A stretch of DNA of 64,000 bases from contig NZ_SJPU01000004.1 of NCBI RefSeq assembly GCF_007860105.1, positions 1 through 64,000 of the forward strand, in the 5' to 3' direction. This DNA is from Allorhodopirellula heiligendammensis. GTDB taxonomy: Bacteria; Planctomycetota; Planctomycetia; Pirellulales; Pirellulaceae. The notes under the pieces were generated by a model. It saw only the letters and a list, made by a program, of their open reading frames with translations, made no database searches and was not told the origin of the DNA. Every line of letters starts with the position of its first letter. The stretch's first letter is position 1. The translations under genes and the position numbers were made by a program. Shown here piece after piece: positions 59,666 to 64,000 of the stretch.

Positions 59666-61483
59666 ATGATGCTCCCGGCCGATTGGCAGATGTGGTTGAC
59701 CCTGGCGGTCGCGGCCGGTTTGTTATTGAGTCTCGCCATGCGTGTGGCTGCGACGGATCTGCTCGCTCTGGCTGGGCTGGCAATTCTTGTCCTCGCGCAA
59801 GACCTCTCCGGCACCGCTAAACTGCCAACACCAGCTGACGCGGTTTCTGGCTTTGGCAACAAGGGGCTCGTCACCATTGCGCTGTTGTTCGCAATCGTCT
59901 CAGGGCTGGAACTGACCGGTGGGACCGAATACGCCACGGGATGGTTGTTGGGTGGTGTTAAAGGCCTGCGCAGCGCGCTGCTTCGGATCCTCGTGCCCGT
60001 CGCAGCATTGTCAGGTTTTCTCAACAACACCCCGGTCGTGGCAGCGTTGCTGCCAGTCGTCCACGATGTCAGCAAACGGATTGGTGCCAGCCCGAGTCGG
60101 CTACTGTTGCCACTTTCCTACACTGCAATCTTGGGGGGAATGTGCACGTTGATGGGCACGAGTACCAACCTTATTGTGCGTGATTTGTTCATGGAGAAAC
60201 AGGTCGGCGGCGAGACGCTGGGCTTCTTCGCACCTGCACTCGCTGGTGTGCCGGCCACCATCCTCGGTTTGATCTACATCATCTATGCCTCGCCCTGGTT
60301 ACTGCCTGAACGCAAACCGCCGGTCAGCATCAGTGATGATCCGCAGAAGTACACCGTCGAGATGCAGGTTGTGCCGCTCGGCCCCCTCGTTGGAAAGACC
60401 ATCCAACAAGCTGGCCTGCGCGCTCTGCCAGGTTTGTATGTTGCCGAGATCCAGCGCGCCGACGGCCGCATCGAGGCGGCCAAGCCCGAGCAGAGAATCT
60501 ACGGGGATGATATTCTTATTCTCGTCGGCGCGCTTGAAAGCGTCGTCGACCTACGCAAGATTCGTGGCCTGACGACGCCCGACGGCCAAGCCCGCAAACT
60601 CGAAGTTCCCGCCTGGCAACGGACTTTGATCGAGGCCGTTGTCAGCACCCAGTGCTCTCTGATTGGTAAAACGATTCGCCAAGGGAAATTCCGATCCAAC
60701 TACAACGCTGCCGTTGTCGCAGTCGCGCGCGGTGGACGGCGGCTGATGGGAAAATTGGGTGATGTGAGAATCGAGCCTGGTGACGTACTGCTACTCGAGG
60801 CGTCCCCCTCGTTCGTACACCGGCAACGTAGTTCCAGAGACTTTTACTTGGTGAGTCGCGTGGAGCGTGGCGAGGTCCGCCGTCACGAGAAGGCGGTCTT
60901 GGCCATCACGATTACGGCGGCCATGGTGATCGTCGCAGCCCTGGGCTGGATGGAAATCCTGACAGCCGCCATGCTTGCCGCCATCGCCATGATCGCTTTC
61001 CGTTGCTGCACCTCCGGCGAAGCCCGGCGCAGTGTGGACTGGTCGGTGCTGATCATTATCGGTGCTGCAATCGGGATCGGGGAAGCGATGCGACTGAGCG
61101 GTGCGGCGGAAATGATTGCCAATGGACTCCTGCAACTCGCTGGTGGCAGCCCTCTCAAAATGCTTGCTGCGGTTTACCTGGCGACCGTCATCTGCACCGA
61201 ATTGATTACCAACAGCGCTGCCGCTGTCATCATGTTTCAAATCGCATGGTCCGCCGCCACCGGACTGCAAATGGACCCAACACCACTGGTACTATGCGTG
61301 ATGATCGCCGCGTCGGCGAGTTTCCTGACGCCTTTCGGATACCAAACCAACACGATGGTGTACAGTGTTGGTGGCTACGAGCTACGCGACTACCTCGCAT
61401 TCGGATTCCCGCTCAGCTTGATCGTATTTGCCACCACAATGGTGACTCTCGCGTGGTGGTACAGCCTCGGCTGGACGCTCTGA
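59666..61483 (+). CDS. SLC13-type anion permease with two TrkA-C domains
   Basis: The 605-residue protein has about 11-12 spans in two blocks (residues 8-215 and 410-605). Between these lies a cytoplasmic region of about 190 residues with two TrkA-C/RCK-C-like domains (VVPLGPLVGKTIQQAGLRALPGLYVAEIQR and QCSLIGKTIRQGKFRSNYNAAVVAVARGG). The NTPVVAALLPVVHDV and ITNSAAAVIMFQIAWSA motifs contain the SNT-like substrate and Na+ sites. The family carries sulfate, dicarboxylates or similar anions; planctomycetes growing on sulfated glycans would need a sulfate carrier, which is only inference. ATG 59666 or 59669 may be used. Confidence 0.9.
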   Translation: MMLPADWQMWLTLAVAAGLLLSLAMRVAATDLLALAGLAILVLAQDLSGTAKLPTPADAVSGFGNKGLVTIALLFAIVSGLELTGGTEYATGWLLGGVKGLRSALLRILVPVAALSGFLNNTPVVAALLPVVHDVSKRIGASPSRLLLPLSYTAILGGMCTLMGTSTNLIVRDLFMEKQVGGETLGFFAPALAGVPATILGLIYIIYASPWLLPERKPPVSISDDPQKYTVEMQVVPLGPLVGKTIQQAGLRALPGLYVAEIQRADGRIEAAKPEQRIYGDDILILVGALESVVDLRKIRGLTTPDGQARKLEVPAWQRTLIEAVVSTQCSLIGKTIRQGKFRSNYNAAVVAVARGGRRLMGKLGDVRIEPGDVLLLEASPSFVHRQRSSRDFYLVSRVERGEVRRHEKAVLAITITAAMVIVAALGWMEILTAAMLAAIAMIAFRCCTSGEARRSVDWSVLIIIGAAIGIGEAMRLSGAAEMIANGLLQLAGGSPLKMLAAVYLATVICTELITNSAAAVIMFQIAWSAATGLQMDPTPLVLCVMIAASASFLTPFGYQTNTMVYSVGGYELRDYLAFGFPLSLIVFATTMVTLAWWYSLGWTL

Positions 61484-61545
61484 GCGTGAGGGCACGTCGA
61501 TCGATTTTGCGTGCACATCGAAAACATAACCATTAGAATTACGGC

Positions 61546-63960
61546 ATGAACATCATCTCGTTTCTACACAAATCATCCGCCTCGAGTTGGCGCGTCGCCG
61601 CCCTCTTGCCGATTTTGGCGACGCTCGTTGGACGCGACGCGGCAGCGGATGACATATCGTTCGGTCGAGACATTCGTCCACTGATTTCTGAGAAATGCTT
61701 TGCCTGCCATGGCCCCGACGAGGAATCCCGCGAAGCAGGGCTGCGATTGGATCGTCCAGATGGAGACGAGGGGGCGCTCAACTATGCGATCGAACCGGGA
61801 TCGCCTGACGACAGTGAGGTTTTCAACCGAATCAGCACAGAAGACGACGATTTGCGGATGCCACCCTCCGATTCGCACCTAAAACCCCTCACCCAAGAAG
61901 AGCAGTCTCTGATCCGTCGCTGGATCGAGCAAGGCGGTCACTACGAGGAATTCTGGGCCTTCTCGCCGCCGGTCATGCCAGAGGTCCCCGCGACGCAGCA
62001 ATCTGAGTGGAGTGACCAGCCCATCGATGCCTTCGTGCTCAGCCGGCTCGAAGCAGATGACATGCAGCCGGCCGCACAAGCAAACCCGCGGACCCTGCTT
62101 CGACGCCTCACTTTCGACTTGACCGGTCTACCACCTACGTTGGCGGAAATTGACGCGTTTTTAGCCGCTTATGAGAAATCGCCTGAGAATGCGTGGGAAG
62201 CGTGCGTTGATCGATTGATTAGCCGTCCCGAGTACGGTGAACACATGGCAAGATACTGGTTGGACTTGGTCCGATTTGCTGATACCAACGGTATGCACAA
62301 AGATTTTTATCGAAATAATGTAGCGTACCGTGACTGGGTGATCCGGGCCTTCAATGATGACCTGCCCTATGATGACTTCGTCCGATACCAGCTGGCGGGT
62401 GATCTGTATCCTGATCCGACGGACGACCAATTGATTGCCTCAGCCTTCAATCGATTGCACCTCATCATTGACGTCGGCACGGCTCTCCCCGAAGAGAGCC
62501 AATTCAAAAACGTGGTCGACCGCATCACCGCCGTCAGCACTGCGTTCATGGGGCTGACCGTGCAGTGCGCCCAGTGCCACGATCACAAGTTCGATCCGAT
62601 CACACAGAAAGATTTTTACGCGTTGTATGCGTTTTTCGATAACATCGATGCTGAGCCCGAAACCAAGGCGAGACCCCAAAATGGGCTGCAGCCCCCCTTC
62701 GTTTCACTGCCCACTCCAGCGCAAAGACAGAGTCTCGAGCAGCTTGACCAGCAAATTGCCTCAGTAGAAAAGCAGATTGAGAACGCGGAGGATGAAGAGC
62801 CAGCGAAACCCCTCACCGCTGAACTGAACGCACTCCGCTCTCAGCGTGAGCAGATCGCCAAGAACGTCACCCAAGCGATGGTGATGAAGGAACGTAGCGA
62901 GGTTCGCCCCACGTTTATACGAAATCGCGGACTGTATGACGCATTGGGTGAGCAAGTCATGCGGAACACACCTGAGTTCTTGCCACCGTTAGAAAAGTCT
63001 GGAGACGTCGCCAGCCGTATGGACTTGGCTGAATGGTTCGTTGACTCCAGGAACCCGCTGACCGCGCGCGTCGCCGTCAATCGATTTTGGCAACAGTTAT
63101 TCGGAGTCGGCCTCGTTAAGACCTCGGAAGATTTCGGAAACCAGGGCGGCGTGCCGAGTCATCCGGAGTTACTGGACTACCTCACCGTTTCGTTTGTCGA
63201 GGCGGGCTGGGACGTCAAAGCGTTGGTGAAACAGATCGTGATGTCGCACGCGTATCGTCAAGCGTCCGAGGCGTCACCCGAGGTATTCTCAGCCGACCCT
63301 GAGAATCGACTGCTGGCTCGCGGATCCCGTTATCGCCTCGATGCGGAGATGGTCCGAGATCAAATCTTGGCCACCAGCGGCCTGCTGAGCGACAAGATGT
63401 ATGGTCCAGCGGTCAAACCTCCTCAACCTGCCGGGCTATGGAAAGCGGTATCAATGACCGGCGAAGTTTTCCATCCTGACGCAGGCGATGCCATTTACCG
63501 CCGCAGTGTCTACACATTCTGGAAACGGGCGATGCCACCGCCCCAGATGACGATCCTCAACGCTCCCAATCGTGATGCCTGCATCGCCCGGCGGGAGCGA
63601 ACGAACACGCCGCTGCAAGCCTTGCTGTTGCTCAATGAACCCGAATATCTCAAGGCGGCCGGACAACTGGCGGTAAGAACACTCCAACAGCCAGCGGAAT
63701 CTAGGTTGGATTACCTCTGGGAGACTGTTACCGCACAACTACCTGACGAACAGGAGCAGTCGGTCATGCAGGCGTTGCTCGACGACTTGCAGACCAAGTA
63801 TCGCGCCGCACCCGAGCTGGCAGCGAATGTTTATCGTGACGTGGTGCTGGAACCGTCAACGCAAGATCGTACGGACGCCGCTGCGCAGGCAGAACTGGCA
63901 GCTTGGACGATGCTTACCAGCACCCTCTACAACCTCGACATTACCAAGACCAAGGATTGA
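61546..63960 (+). CDS. Planctomycete cytochrome PSCyt1-DUF1549-DUF1553 protein
   Basis: The 804-residue protein has a Sec signal (1-35, DAAA-DD), a c-type haem site CFACHG near 51-56 and a distal Met in RMPPSD. The DUF1549 domain has ARYWLDLVRFADTNGMHKDFYRN and a QCHDHKFDP motif. A coiled-coil stretch follows (about 385-445, QSLEQLDQQIASVEKQIENAE), then DUF1553 with NRFWQQLFGVGLVKT and RTNTPLQALLLLNEPEYLKAA. Unlike the gene at 15853-18993 it has no inserted beta module. It is followed after three bases by another ATG at the window edge, as expected for a cytochrome-DUF1501 pair. Confidence 0.93.
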   Translation: MNIISFLHKSSASSWRVAALLPILATLVGRDAAADDISFGRDIRPLISEKCFACHGPDEESREAGLRLDRPDGDEGALNYAIEPGSPDDSEVFNRISTEDDDLRMPPSDSHLKPLTQEEQSLIRRWIEQGGHYEEFWAFSPPVMPEVPATQQSEWSDQPIDAFVLSRLEADDMQPAAQANPRTLLRRLTFDLTGLPPTLAEIDAFLAAYEKSPENAWEACVDRLISRPEYGEHMARYWLDLVRFADTNGMHKDFYRNNVAYRDWVIRAFNDDLPYDDFVRYQLAGDLYPDPTDDQLIASAFNRLHLIIDVGTALPEESQFKNVVDRITAVSTAFMGLTVQCAQCHDHKFDPITQKDFYALYAFFDNIDAEPETKARPQNGLQPPFVSLPTPAQRQSLEQLDQQIASVEKQIENAEDEEPAKPLTAELNALRSQREQIAKNVTQAMVMKERSEVRPTFIRNRGLYDALGEQVMRNTPEFLPPLEKSGDVASRMDLAEWFVDSRNPLTARVAVNRFWQQLFGVGLVKTSEDFGNQGGVPSHPELLDYLTVSFVEAGWDVKALVKQIVMSHAYRQASEASPEVFSADPENRLLARGSRYRLDAEMVRDQILATSGLLSDKMYGPAVKPPQPAGLWKAVSMTGEVFHPDAGDAIYRRSVYTFWKRAMPPPQMTILNAPNRDACIARRERTNTPLQALLLLNEPEYLKAAGQLAVRTLQQPAESRLDYLWETVTAQLPDEQEQSVMQALLDDLQTKYRAAPELAANVYRDVVLEPSTQDRTDAAAQAELAAWTMLTSTLYNLDITKTKD

Positions 63961-63963
63961 AAC

Positions 63964-64000
63964 ATGAGTACCCCCCAGGACTTGGCTGATTTAGAGAACC
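63964..64000 (+). CDS. Start of a downstream gene, probably DUF1501 (partial)
   Basis: ATG 63964 opens a frame (MSTPQDLADLEN) three bases after the preceding cytochrome gene stop and runs off the right edge. DUF1501 genes usually follow this cytochrome type, and a polar leader before a Tat signal is normal for them. Only 12 residues are visible, so the family is inferred from position. Confidence 0.55.
   Translation, partial: MSTPQDLADLEN

Overview
The window reads as chromosomal DNA of a marine planctomycete of the Pirellulaceae (Rhodopirellula-like). This is inferred from gene content: two DUF1549/DUF1553 planctomycete-cytochrome proteins paired with DUF1501 proteins, a secreted sulfatase, many secreted or Tat-exported hydrolases and oxidoreductases, a DUF2585 protein, moderately high GC and mostly short, loosely packed operons. 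I found no rRNA, tRNA, CRISPR array or complete insertion sequence.

Layout. 1-5.7 kb: the edge of a possible transposase-like ORF, a multicopper oxidase reduced to its first cupredoxin domain, an orphan phage-like gene preceded by repeated promoter-like boxes, a secreted esterase and a Tat-type FAD oxidoreductase. 6-19 kb: a degradative region. A ceramidase-like/LamG protein, a 55-residue membrane protein and a propeller/M14 peptidase lie on the plus strand. They converge on a minus-strand operon of PSD1 cytochrome protein, DUF1501 protein, alpha/beta hydrolase and ceramidase-like/sialidase protein, with stop-start overlaps at two junctions. 19-23.4 kb: a DUF2585 membrane protein, then a GntR-ABC ATPase-permease operon with an inverted repeat lying across its promoter. 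23.6-25.9 kb: a frameshifted DUF4091 protein. 26-33.3 kb: a LysR regulator followed by gltB and gltD, with palindromic repeats between the two synthase genes. 33.8-38.9 kb: a secreted Gfo/Idh/MocA protein, an ECF sigma factor with a strong terminator, and a Ca/Na antiporter coupled to a Tat lipoprotein FAD oxidoreductase.

39.2-43.7 kb: a stress-like group (UPF0391, CsbD/DUF883-like protein, short-chain dehydrogenase, small lipoprotein, GH13 enzyme) beginning with a sigma-54-type -24/-12 promoter, then a nucleoside deaminase. 43.8-48.3 kb: a cytochrome cbb3 maturation operon (hydrolase, TauE/SafE, ccoI, ccoS) without the oxidase structural genes. 48.5-57.3 kb: sulfatase, HAD phosphatase, CBS/DRTGG-containing family II pyrophosphatase, a Tat sugar isomerase coupled to a CoaC-like flavoprotein, truA and RNase D. 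57.5-64 kb: a sodium/solute symporter with a DUF3311 partner, an SLC13 transporter with TrkA-C domains, and a second PSD1 gene with the start of a partner ORF at the right edge.

The strongest candidates for something not yet described are the ABC permease with a large extracytoplasmic domain and a C-terminal zinc ribbon under GntR control, the sigma-54-headed stress cluster, the CoaC-like protein with Ser in place of the key Asn, the paired ceramidase-like proteins with different C-terminal modules, and the palindromic repeat cassette between gltB and gltD. Functions are assigned from motifs and family knowledge only; no searches were run.
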